Positions 48,986 to 60,203 of a DNA stretch of 64,000 nt are shown here, piece by piece. The position numbers and the translations under genes are program-made. Source of the DNA: Puffinus mauretanicus (lineage: Eukaryota; Chordata; Aves; Procellariiformes; Procellariidae). The first letter of the stretch is position 1; each line of letters opens with the position of its first letter. Location of the stretch: positions 1,674,001-1,738,000 of the forward strand of contig JAJKFH010002273.1 in assembly GCA_023333565.1 (NCBI GenBank), in the 5' to 3' direction. The notes below the pieces were generated by a model, which was not told where the DNA came from, searched no databases, and saw only the letters and a program-made list of their open reading frames with translations.

Positions 48986-49540
48986 GTGGAGCTATTTACA
49001 GAATGTACTGTATTTAGAAACAAAACAAAACCACAAAACTTACTTTGAAAAAGACATGAGCCCATATGCTACCTGGTATTTTTGTTGGTGTACCATTAGT
49101 CTGTTAAAAGTGACAAAATATGATGAATCTCATGGGATCTTTGAATAGTTCTATGTCAGCTACAAGCATATTATCTTTTTAAGTTCTCTTCTGATGTTCT
49201 TTTAACAAAGTTACACTTCTGTTTGATTTCTGTAGTTCACCTTTTTATTCTAGTTCATTATTTCCCCTTTTGGATGTTAATTGTAGTATGTTACGGTCAC
49301 TGTATTAACTAGTTCTTCGTTAGTGATGGTCTTGTGGTTGAGACCAAGTCAACAGTTGTTTCTTTACATTTTTTAGAAGAATACCACTTTTTTTAAGGAT
49401 TCTGAGCCTAATATCAACTGTGCTTGACGCTTTGTAAAAAGATTTAATTTGGCTAACAAATTGTTAGCTAGTTGCAATGTATTATATATCTGACTTAGAA
49501 TGGATGAACTTAAAATGTCGTTCTTGTTTTCTATGCTTCT
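48986..49540 (+). other. ROBO1: Downstream ROBO1 intron, part 7
   Basis: Short AT-rich spacer between two CR1 copies. I see nothing in it beyond a run of A/C near 49020. Confidence 0.5.
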
Positions 49541-49544
49541 GTAA

Positions 49545-50130
49545 AACCCAGAAGCCATCTAGTCCTAACTCATTACCCCAAAGCCAGTCCAATCATACCT
49601 GTATCATTACTGATGGATGGTCACCTGGCCTGTTCTTGGAGACCTTCAGTGAGAAGTCTCTAAACTCCCCAGGCAGTCAGTAATGCTTTGCAGTCGTCAG
49701 CATTACAAATATTTTCATAGTCTTTGACCTCGCTGTGTCATTATTATTGAAATAGCAAGAATTTATTCTTTGTCCAGTATTTCATGGCGATGGAGAGCAC
49801 AGTGTCTTTTTCGCAAGAACTTTTTCACCTACTTGAAGGCCATTATTACTTGTTGCACCTAAGTTTTGCTTCCTTTGCCTAAGAAATCCGGACTCTCTTG
49901 ATCTTTCCTCTTACGTCGAGTTTTTCATACCTTCTAGTCATTCGTATTACGCTCCCATGGACTATCTCTGATGTCTGATTCTATCTTTTTTTATTTTTTT
50001 TCTTGAAGAGCGATACCCAAAATTGGACACGGTATCGGAGCAGAAGCCTGACTGATGCAGAGTATGTGTATAGTCTCACAACAAGCACTGTATTATTGGC
50101 TCATCCTCTTGTCCCCTACAGGTCCAGACT
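49545..50130 (-). mobile_element. Ancient CR1 LINE (reverse orientation, about 590 bp)
   Basis: The ordered blocks, reading along the + strand, are the reverse complement of the CR1 3' region: CATCTAGTCCTAACTCATT (49557-49575); TGGTCACCTGGCCTGTTCTT (49617-49636); CCTTCAGTGAGAAGTCTC and CTCCCCAGGCAGTCAGTAATGC (49643-49687); AACTTTTTCACCTACTTGAAGGCCATTATT (about 49820-49848); GATCTTTCCTCTTACGTC (49900-49917); and TTGAAGAGCGATACCCAAAATTGGACAC (50004-50031) with ACTGATGCAGAGTA (50051-50064). Every block fits an old CR1 in order and spacing. It is diverged well beyond coding capacity. Confidence 0.85.
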
Positions 50131-53100
50131 CTTAAGATTCCAGATTATACAAAGAGTTAGGACACTGTGGGGAAGAAAAGAGTGGATCTCATAGATCTGT
50201 AGTTGTACAGAAAAGATCTCTTAGTCTGTGAGTTCAAAACTTGCTTATTGATGTGTGTCACTAGACAAGGACCATACAAGAAGTTTTGATCAAAGGAGTT
50301 TGAATGAGTTCACATTCAATCTAGCTGTTCAGTCTGTTAGTGAAAAAGCTGAGTTTACTTATATAGTGTGATCATTATAGTAGGACGGTTTTCTGAGCCG
50401 AGCCTTATTTTTCCTCTGCATTCACTGCAGATTCCCTGGCACGAGTTTGTACCTGTAGCTTCCATCACTGCTGCTGTTTCTAGCTAAGGACTAGGTTTGG
50501 CATTTCATCAGTAGAGTATCTATATACCTAATGATAAATGAGCCTGTATTAATTCATTCTTCCTGAAATGTGATATATAATTTTTTTTTTTTGGTGTTTG
50601 CATTGGGAAGCAGGGTAAAAGTGTTAGCCTAGTTATTGAAAACACGATCCCTCAAATGTTATCTGATTCATTACTTTTGCTGGAGCAGCATGTGAAGCTC
50701 TGATCAAAGGGACCACAGGGAAATATATAACATTTAAAATAAATTTTTGATTATCTTTTTTGCATTGTATGCATTGGATTCGTATATGATAAAAAAGTGT
50801 TCTATAGGCAATTGGCTATTCACTTATTTAGTTGAGAAGAATAACACCTTCTGTGACTTTCTATGATGTTGTATCATTCCTTTTGGCTGGATACTCATTG
50901 TGTATTTTCAATAGAGACTAATAAAGCTTCTAAAGCTGCATTTATTCATAGGCAAGTTAAATATTCTTTTGTTCTATTCAATTTGTCCATTTTAGGTAAG
51001 AAGTTGAATTCTAGCCATTAGGCGTGATTTATTGCTCAGTGGCCTATGTGAAATGAATAAGTGAATATTCACTAATTTCTGGTGCCCAGGTGTTAAAGTT
51101 GTATATTAAGTGCTGTAGTAATTTGCATTAATTGGCAAGCTGTCATCAAAGAAATGCTAAATATTTAAGCAATAATTTTGCAAAATGTTGACGCTCATTC
51201 TTATGTCTCTTTGAAATCAAAAAGTTTTAGGTATGTGAAACTTACTACTAAGTACGTATCAAAGTCTTTTGCTTAACAGGATCAAATTGCTAAATTAGAG
51301 TGTGAAAACTAGCACTGAACCATTTTGCTGAGAAATCCTTCCTTTACAATTATGGCTTAGATGGATTTAATTTTTAATTACACAGAAAAAGAAATCTTGT
51401 TCTTTGCTGGCATTGTTCTGCCTCTGTTATGGAACATAAATGGAACATAAGATACATAAGATTTCATTCTAAGTCTCTTCATATTTATTTAAAAGCAGTT
51501 TTCAGTGATTTTATTCACCTAGTGTAGTCAGTGAATAGTCATCAGCAAGTCTGACATGCTTTTAAAAATAGGTTGTAGTTATTGATGATAGTATCAATGA
51601 CATTGTGTGAAATGCAATAAAATCTTGAAAACCTTGATTTGCAAATGTTATTAGGAAATTATCTCAATGACTGTCACAGCATATCAAAAAGCTGTTTTTT
51701 CTTTCAGAAGGACTACCTCTAGCTAGCATTTTTTTTTGTTGTGTTTTTTAAAGGATAATGAAATAGTATTTGTAGTATGCAAAATGATGGATAGATATAG
51801 TGACTTAACACTGGTATTAATCAAAAGCTAAACTAAAATGTAAACCATAAGAAAACCTAGTATCGGTCTACAGATTTCAGAGATAATTAAGGCCACAGTT
51901 TACCTTTTTATTTCTTTCTGCCTTCACTCTCTATTAAATTAATTCTTAATATCAGTGTTTATAAACTAGAAATTTCTTCCCATCTTTTGTCTTCTGAATA
52001 TTTGTAATTAATATTTTCTACAGATGAGTGAAATAGTAAAACTGATTTTGTGAAAAATCAGCTTTTCATAATGTGAATTTTAGGACAGTATGAGAAAATA
52101 TATGCAGATAGATCTCCCTTTAAAATATGGTTTTGATTCAGTACAAACCTAATTATAATTATGCAGATTTCTTAGGAAAACAGTAATGTAAAATCTTAGT
52201 AAAAATATTTCACTGCAGACTGGGTGGAGGTTTAAGGTTATCCAATGTGTACTGAAGCCAACAGAGGATAAGGGAAAGGAAACCAATTATTTGTACTAGT
52301 TTTATAAATCTCTCTTTATTGCCTAACCTCTTCAAACAAGAAATGGATTTATCCTCTGTGGAGACAGTAGTATAAATAATGTCATTCTCTGGCTAGAAAT
52401 GGCTCTAAATCCTTTGATCTGAAATAGGGTTTCTTAATTCTAAGTACATCCTGTTCTAGTATGTGCACTCTAACTAGATTTAAAAAAAATCCAGCTCTAA
52501 AAATTCTTGTCAATAAATATGTTTTCTTTAGACCAATTTAATAGTTATAACATGGTACAGTTATTGGTGTATTTAATTTCTGATGATTCCTTTTGATGTT
52601 TTGGACTTTTTCTGAAGACTAGGTTTACTTTTTCTTCTTGAACTTGGTAAAAATATTACAGAAGAACTTTAAGCGAAAGATTAATTAATAGGAAAACTGT
52701 TTAGTCTATAAAGGTTGGACTATAGTGACTCTAGAAAAAGAGTATTTTTTTTCCTGTGTTCTGTTTTAAATTATGGATAAAGAAATCAAACAGCATATTC
52801 ACTTTCCCTTGGACATGGCCATCAACTATTGTATTTTTTTCTTTTGTTTTATTAAACCGTTATTGGGGGAGGAGGACGCAGACAAGGAAAAAACTGACAT
52901 AATGAGAGAAAAAAAACAAGCATGAAAATGGCCATCACAGAGGGAAAATTGGGCTATCACGGAAGTTATTAGAGAAGACACTTGATGTGGTCTAATTTAC
53001 CAAAGGTACGGGTGTGAAGAAATGATAGCTAATGTTTCCTCTACGTATCAGAAGACAGGAGCCAATTCATGCCTGTCAGGCTAACATTTTATAGATTTAA

Positions 53101-54802
53101 ATCATTTCTGTGCAAGATTGTTTTCCCCCACTTTAACAAGAATTTTTTGTTCACCGTCAATTTTACAGTATTTTGCCCACCCGCCTGCTTTAAAAAGAAA
53201 AAAAAAAAGTTGATTGGAACTGGCAAATTTTTTGGCAATAAATATTACTGCCTTAAAATCACCAGTACTATGCTACCCTGCTGAATTTTGGTTAGTTCCT
53301 AGATGCTACTGTTTCACAGTTTTGAAAAAGTCCTTTCAAATTTCAGTCCTTCAACAGAAGTGTTTTCGTCTTTACTGTGATCTTCTCAGAATTTCTTCTT
53401 TTTCAAAATACTGTGTTTAACATGAGTCACGACTTCTTTTATGTTCTCATAATGTATGCCACTGCAAGGTTATACTTTAATGAAATGGAGCTGGTTGATT
53501 AACTCTCCATGACATGCAGAGGTGACTGTCACTTCTCGTAGCCGTCATGTCATCATGAAACTCTGGGTATGACCTCCTGTCAGAGGGGGGAACTTATGAG
53601 TTTTCATGCTGACTTCTACAGAGATGATGGCCTTTGGATCCTGGAGATCTTGCTGCAATATGTACACTGTATATTAGGTTTTCCTAGCAGGAATAAACCG
53701 AAGATACAGCTATGAAATTACAGTTTATTAAATATTGATTTATATATTAAGCAATTTCCACACTAATTATATAACAATAATTGGAGGGGAGAATATTGCC
53801 AAAGAAAAAATGTAAGACAATAACGCAGATATTTATGAAGTTCCCTACTTTTATTTATTTATGTCTTCTTTTTTGTTAGATTACATAGAAAATACAAACA
53901 TTTGTTCTGAGTTTTCAGATAATAGATTTGTGCTTTTGTTTATAATTTAATCTAATGACATAAATTGTTTTTCATAGACTTGCATAATTTAAAAATATCC
54001 TTTGCAAATTGGAAAACTGAATGATAATGAAATAGTTTTTCTCTTCATTATGTTAGGTGAACAGAATTCTCCTTTGGTCAGTCAGTCCTAGGTTTTGGGT
54101 TTGGTTGGTATTGCATGTCGGATCTTCAAACTCAGGAACCGTCTGTGTAAAGCAAGAAAATTTGAATAATTGCTGTCTTCTTCTCTCAATGTGGGGGTTT
54201 TTTTGTTTGTTGGGGTCTTTTTTTAATTATTTTGTTTTTAAAAAAGCCAGCTGATGAGGGGAGGAAACATTGTCCATCTTCCCAGTTCAAAAAAAACCCA
54301 GATGATTATATGTAAAGTCATTGATTTGAAACGCATTCAAACAAAACCAAAAACCCCTTCTCACTTCTTTTGTAGAAGCTGCATCCTAGCTGGACTTTTG
54401 GCATATTTAGGACTTGGACTCATGGGGGAATGTATAAGTGTTATATATTCATGCTTATGCACTTGCTATGCTTTGTTGACTTTTTAAAGTAGGTTTTGAA
54501 GCTGACTTAACTGAGTAAGCTTAGTGTCCCAACTGAGTATTTGTACTGGTTTCAAACTGCTTATGTCAGCTTGGCTTATTTCTGTGTATTTACTGACACG
54601 TGTTAAAATATACAAGTCAGTGGTAGAGCCATTAAAGTGTGTCAACGTATGAAGTTGAACTGATTTATTAAAACAGTCCAACTTTGTATGTGGACCCTTC
54701 AGTTTTCTTAAGGATATTCTTTGGACAACTCCCTCTGTGCCACTTGTGTCCCTCCCCACCCCTGAAATCTGTGCTGGTAGTACCAGAACTGAGAATGAAA
54801 TC

Positions 54803-54939
54803 ATGAATTCAGATATGTACCTGTCAAGATATTTTTGTCCTAAAGTTCAGTTAGGAAAATAAAAGTCATCCATTCATTAACCAGCAAATGGATATTTTTT
54901 TTTTTTTTTTTTTTCCCCAGGATACATATCTGAATTCAT
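54803..54939. repeat. Inverted repeat with about 100-nt loop containing poly-T
   Basis: ATGAATTCAGATATGTA at 54803-54819 is the exact reverse complement of 54923-54939. Allowing one inserted base, the arms extend inward to 54822 and 54919. The loop includes a T20 run at 54895-54914 next to the right arm. Confidence 0.85.
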
Positions 54940-55644
54940 TTTGTGCATGTTGGAGAACAGGTTACCTTGTCAAAAGGACCTGGCTTGGAATAAAATTAAA
55001 TATTAATTTAACTGTATTATGAAGGCTTATGTGGTAATACTGATATAATTTCAAGAGCCACAGCTATGCATAACTGCACTTGCAGAGTTCTTGTGGTTAA
55101 TATTGAAATTGCCAACGCTGGTTTCAGCGTTTTCCTGGAGCTCTGATCACATTTCTGTCTATGAAAGCCTAGAAATAATAGCCTTACACTTTTCAAATTC
55201 CCACAGGCCTCTCTGCTTGATTTCAACATGGACTGTTTTTCTTGCGAGCAGGAATTCTTTGCGCTGGCAGGATATGAGGCAAGGCCAGTAGCTACTTTTG
55301 TTCTGTTTTTGAAAGATTATTTTTTATGACTTAATTTATTTCTGTGTTTCTTACACATAGAAATGTTATGGTAGTCTTGATTTACAGGCAGGGTTAGCAG
55401 TCTTCCTATAGCTCTTACTCCTCTGAGTAGTATCACTAAAATCATCTGAATTGTTTTGTGACCGAAGTGTATGCCTGCGGTGAGTGCTTTTGTAATGCTT
55501 CTCCCATGACAGCCCAGGTAATAAAGACTAAGTTGCAGCTTTTATGAATTACTGACATAGATTCAAGAACTAATAACAGTTCTGAAATTGAGAGGCTGCA
55601 TCACTGTGCCTTAAAGTTTGAGCATGGTGAACAGACTCTCATTT

Positions 55645-55675
55645 AAAAAAAAAAGGGGGGGGGGGGGGGGGGGGG
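55645..55675. repeat. A10 followed by G21 homopolymer
   Basis: Ten A (55645-55654) run directly into twenty-one G (55655-55675). G runs of this length form G-quadruplexes and are error-prone in sequencing, so the true length is uncertain. Confidence 0.9.
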
Positions 55676-58530
55676 AGAAAAAGCCCTTAGATTTCTTTGT
55701 CCATTAGTGAGCTAAAACCATGCTTATGTCTGTAAAGTACTTGCACTGTGACTAGCTGTGCTTCTCACAGTCACGTGACAAACAGTTGTGACACAGGAAA
55801 AAAGAATTTCATGCCCTTTTGAACGCCTCATTTGCTTTTTGCTTGCTAAAGTGTTTCGTCAGGTCTTATTTAAAGGTTCTATAATTCTGAACAACTTCAA
55901 GAAACTGGCAGATCAGTGTGTCTTCCCTTCAAATGATGCATTTCTTCCACAAAAATTACATCAGCCCAAATACAAAATAGGCAAGCCAAATAGACAAGAT
56001 CAGTATCTGATTTAAAGTGGGTTCCCCTTGCCCTATTTCTGAGTAAGGCTCAATAACACTGGAAAAAACAGCGTATACATTGAGCCGTGACAAAGTTACT
56101 TTGGGCAGGGTTGTGCTGATCGCTTGTCCTTGTGGCCTCTTTAACTTCTGCATCAGTAAATGAAACATTAAGAGTGACAGCCAATAATGAACCATCCAGC
56201 TTTCACGAGGACCAATGGGCACACTGATCATTTAAGTTTTTAATTAAAACCATTGTTAAAGAGACGGTGAGCCGCCTGCAGACCTGCAGCTGGACAGGCT
56301 GCACAGCCTGGGAACCACCTTGCTGCCCTGTTCCTCATTTGAGTCCATGCAGTGGGAACAGGCTGCTTGATCCAAAACTGAACCAGACCAGGCTGCAAGG
56401 CACTAAGGGAACCCTGTAAAACAAGGGGGAAAAATAATTCATGTCTGTGTAAAATAAATTAATTGGCTAAAAACAGTTCAATGCAAGGTACAGCAGCAGA
56501 AACAAAAATTGTCATGTTTGAATATAAAGATTTTATGGCATACATGTGAGACCACACCTCAAGTAACAGCACAAAGTGTCCTGTTTATCATCACTTAGAT
56601 GCTAGAGTTCTGAGTCCTCTAATGTTTATCCTTGATGTATAATCTTTAAAAATGTAAGTACTTAGACTGAAGCTAGTGTGTAAATGCTTTGTGGAGGTTT
56701 CTTCCTTTGTCCCAAAAAAGTTAATTATATTTTATTTTATTTGTGTAAATTTATTCTAAATTTATTCTCCTGAGTTCTCATTAGCTTGAATAGAATTATT
56801 CTGCATATGGGTTCTTGTAGCTTAAATAAAATTTGGATGATTAAGAGATGACCATTGATTTGATGTTAGCACAGTATTGTGATTAAGACAAACTTCTTCA
56901 ATTAAAATGTGTTGTAAGAACATTAGTTGACCCATGAAACATCTTATCAAGCATGGTCTAAGTGTATGGATGGTTCAGTTTAACTTTTAAAGGACAGCTT
57001 ACTTGGAGATTTGCAAGGTTTGGAAGAGATCTTTTGTATCATTCAGTAACAATAGATCGCATGTCTTCAAAGATTCCTCTAGGGCATCAACCCTGTTAAC
57101 CAGATAACTCCACAAATCAATGGGATTTATAGTATCAAGAGATAGGATTAAATTAAAGGAGTTTAAATTGAAATACATACTTAATCCCATTTAGGATTTA
57201 TAACTAATTTATATTGAGAATTTTCTTTGAAACTGGCTTTTGTAATGAATATTTTTTTTTATTTTAAACATTAAAAGTTCATTTTCAGGGTTGTTGGGGT
57301 ATTTTTAGCAGTTATTTAGAAAATCTCATCTGAGAAGGTCCTTTTTGCATTTCAATAAAATTATTCAAGAAAAATATTTTTGGGAGACATAATTGTGTAA
57401 CTAATACTTTGGGGATGAAAATGTAATTTTTGTTGCATAGCATATTGAGATTTTAATTTTTAAATATAAACTGCTTCTTCAACAGCTCTCCAATGAAGGG
57501 TATTTCAGAGTTTTATTAAGAAGTTGTTTTGTCACCTTCTAAGTATCTCTAAAACATTGATGTATGTCTAGCTGTAAACAAGAAAAAAATAGGAGACTGC
57601 AATAATTCACTTCTCTGGATGACAGATTATATATTAATGAGTCTACGTGGTTTGCTAGTCTTCTCCCTTCTCATGCTGGAGATACATGTATTTCCTTCTC
57701 ATCTATTCTGCTGGAAACGTATCTCACAACAATCATGAATTGTACCTCTCAGCTTTAGAGGTCTTTTCAGAACTTCAACTTGGAGGATCTTGGGCCTTTA
57801 GCCCCTAGGTTTCCATTTCAAATTGGAGTCACAGTGATGGTACTCAGACATCACAGTTGTGTAGAAATCCTGTGCTTGAGTGACAAGAGTTCTTTGATTC
57901 ACACACTTCCTCATCTGCATTACAAAAAAATTGTCATTATAACAAATGCTTTTCTCAATAGATTCAGTGGAGGCCAAGGAGCACCCTCAGAGTGTACTAC
58001 TCTTGCAATTGTAATTGTGGACCCTTAAGTTCAGGATTTATTTCAGTGGGCAAACACAGGGCATATTTGCATGGGTACCTAGTGTTTACCTACTGCGTTC
58101 TAGGTTATGGCCTATGAGTCAGAAAAATTAATTTACCTGAATTTATTAATCATTGTCCAAACCCATGATGTAACTGTGAGGCATGATGTAACCCTCTGTA
58201 GGGTTAGTAGGAGCTATGTGTCATCTAACTGTGGCCATTTGAATGGTGTCTAGTGAATACTACTTTTCTAGACTCTTCCTATAGTAAATCAGTAAACAGC
58301 ATGTGCATCCAAAGTTTTAGCTGTGAGTTGCCTGTCCTGCTCCCTTAAATTCAACAGGGAGCTATGCAACCAGCTAAGGCTAGTAGACTAACTTAACTAG
58401 TTAAGTGCGGTAAACATCTTTTTATGTGAAGAACTTAGAGTGAATTATCTTGATTCCTGTGGCTGGAGCTTTGATTTCTAAGTATTAGGAGAAATTTAAT
58501 AAATTTTGTCCTCTGTTGTCCTATTTTGCC

Positions 58531-58868
58531 AAGGAGAGCAGCTCCCGTGTCGGCACGATCCCCAGTGGAGAGCCCTAGGACGGTGCACAGGGGGTTCCCC
58601 GAACCAGGGGAACCTCCGGGGGAGCTGAGACACACACCAGGAGCCCGCCGCTCGCACCACAGCGGGGCCAGGAGCAATGGCGGCCAAGCCCCCTGCCACG
58701 TATGAAAGAAGCCCTTAGGGAGCGCTGGTGACCAGGGTGGGCAAACAGGGCGTGGTGCGTCAACAAGGGCGTGGCACGGCAGTTTGCGTGGCAGTTTGCG
58801 TGGCAGTTGTTTGCGTGGCAGGGCGAGCAGGACGGGCGCTGAAGCTCTGCCGGCTCAACCAGGGGACA
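58531..58868 (+). promoter_or_regulatory. CR1 5' UTR / internal promoter region
   Basis: GC-rich, CpG-containing leader upstream of the ORF1 start codon at 58869. LINE 5' UTRs generally carry the internal promoter, but no specific factor site is asserted here. Its presence is what marks the copy as nearly complete. Confidence 0.6.
58776..58820. repeat. 12-bp minisatellite in the CR1 5' UTR
   Basis: About three to four units of the type GGCAGTTTGCGT in tandem, the third with an inserted TGTT and the outer ones partial. Confidence 0.8.
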
Positions 58869-59971
58869 ATGGTATCCACTCGGCAGAAAGCCACGGCCTC
58901 TCTGACCTCTGCGCCCACCACGACTGACGCAGCTTCCCAGACAGGGCTCCGTCGGGAACCCGCTGCTGCCCAGGTGCCGGGCTGCAGCTGTGCCCTGCTC
59001 TTGTGCCAGTCCGGGAGGGCAGCAGCGAGCAGACCTGTGGGAGGTGCGCCCAGGGAGGGGAACCCTCCGCTTAGTGACAGAGCTCCGGGAGAGCTGAGGA
59101 GGTTGAGGAGTGTCAGGGAGTCCGAGAGAGAGAGAGACTGCTGGAATGGCACCCTGCCTTCCCTGAGACAGGCCCAACAGGCAGGCAGGACGCATGACAC
59201 GGAGGATTCCCTGTCCTCTCTCCGCCTGGCTGAACACAGGGACTTAGGGGACAGGGGGCAATGGCGACACGTTCCTGCCCGGCGCAGCAGGCGCGTCTCC
59301 TCTGTGACTACCCCACCTCCCGGGTGCCCTTGCATAAGAGGTGTGAGGCTCTGCAAGTGGAACCCAGCAGTAACGAGGATGATGGTTCATGTAGCTTGGA
59401 GGTGTCGCCGAGGTTAAGTCGGCCTATGCCCTGCGTCAAAACTGCTTCCGTAAAGACAAAAAGATGGGTCATTGTCACAGGAGACTCCCTTCTGAGGGGA
59501 ACAGAAGGCCCAGTATGCAGACCAGACCCACTTCTTAGGGAAGTCTGCTGCCTCCTTGGGGCCTGGGTTAAAGAAGTGAAGAGAAAGCTTCCCACCCTGG
59601 CACGGCCCTCAGATTACTATTCATTATTGATTTTTCAGGTAGGCAGCGATGAAGTTGAAACAAGAAGTCCGAGGGCAATCAAGAGAGATTTCAGGGCCTT
59701 GGGATGACTGGGTAAGGGATCAGGAGCACAAGTAGTGTTCTCCTCTATCCTTCCAGTTGCAGGGGATGATGAGGGAAGAAACAGGAAGAGCCAGCAGATC
59801 AATACCTGGCTCCGAGCCTGGTGTCACCGGCAGAATTTTGGGGTTTTTGATCATGGGTCGGTCTACATGACACCAGGCCTGCTGGTGACAGACATGGTAC
59901 ACCTGTCTCAAAGGGGGAAAAGGATCTTTGCACAGGAGTTAGCAGGGCTCGTTGAAAGAGCTTTAAACTAG
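58869..59971 (+). pseudogene. CR1 ORF1 (SGNH-hydrolase/esterase-type protein), broken
   Basis: This encodes the CR1 ORF1 protein, thought to act as an RNA-binding and esterase-like partner of ORF2 in the retrotransposition complex. The start chosen is the ATG at 58869 (MVSTRQKATASL); upstream sequence in this frame is low-complexity from the minisatellite. The N-terminal third is rich in S, R, E and A. The C-terminal part has SGNH-hydrolase marks: GDSLL with its serine codon at 59486-59488, VGSDEV (59642-59659), and DMVHLS with Asp at 59891 and His at 59900. Two breaks are seen. A frame change lies at about 59315-59325, between the T-T-P-P-P run and VPLHKR. A TGA at 59705-59707 interrupts an otherwise continuous frame and is probably a decayed CGA arginine codon (CpG loss). 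The reading ends at TAG 59969-59971. ORF2 follows after about 230 bases. Confidence 0.8.
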
Positions 59972-60203
59972 ATTTGAAGGGGGAAGGGCATAAAACCAGT
60001 CTCACTAGAGATAAGCCTGGGGGCAGCACACCAATGTTTGAGGGACGCTGCGCTAGCGAGGTCTGTTGGTCTGCTGTCTCAGTGGAGGTAGGGAATGGAG
60101 ATCCATGCAGCAGCAAAGACGCAAGGGTTATGGATGTGTTAGAAACCATGGAAGTGCCTGAGAATGGAATCATGTAGGAATTAGGACTTCTCCCCCAAAA
60201 AAG
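59972..60203 (+). other. CR1 inter-ORF spacer
   Basis: 232 bases between the ORF1 stop and the first recognisable ORF2 codons. A start for ORF2 is not obvious. The ATG-like triplet at 60204 lies in the right frame and is GTG as read, so the true ORF2 start may be a few codons away or lost. Confidence 0.5.

Larger units (their letters stand above)
50131..58530 (+). other. ROBO1: Downstream ROBO1 intron, part 8
   Basis: More than 8 kb of AT-rich intron with no supported gene. It contains an inverted repeat flanking a T20 run (54803-54939), an A10/G21 homopolymer pair (55645-55675), a T-rich run near 50580, and a GC-richer patch at about 56265-56410 that I cannot identify. Open frames here (for example 54484-54804 minus, 106 codons) show no domains. 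Confidence 0.55.

Noticed and set aside
58575..59356. Minus-strand frames of 198 and 220 codons in the CR1 5' half
   Set aside because: Antisense shadows of GC-rich CR1 5' UTR/ORF1; few stops because of base composition, no domain.
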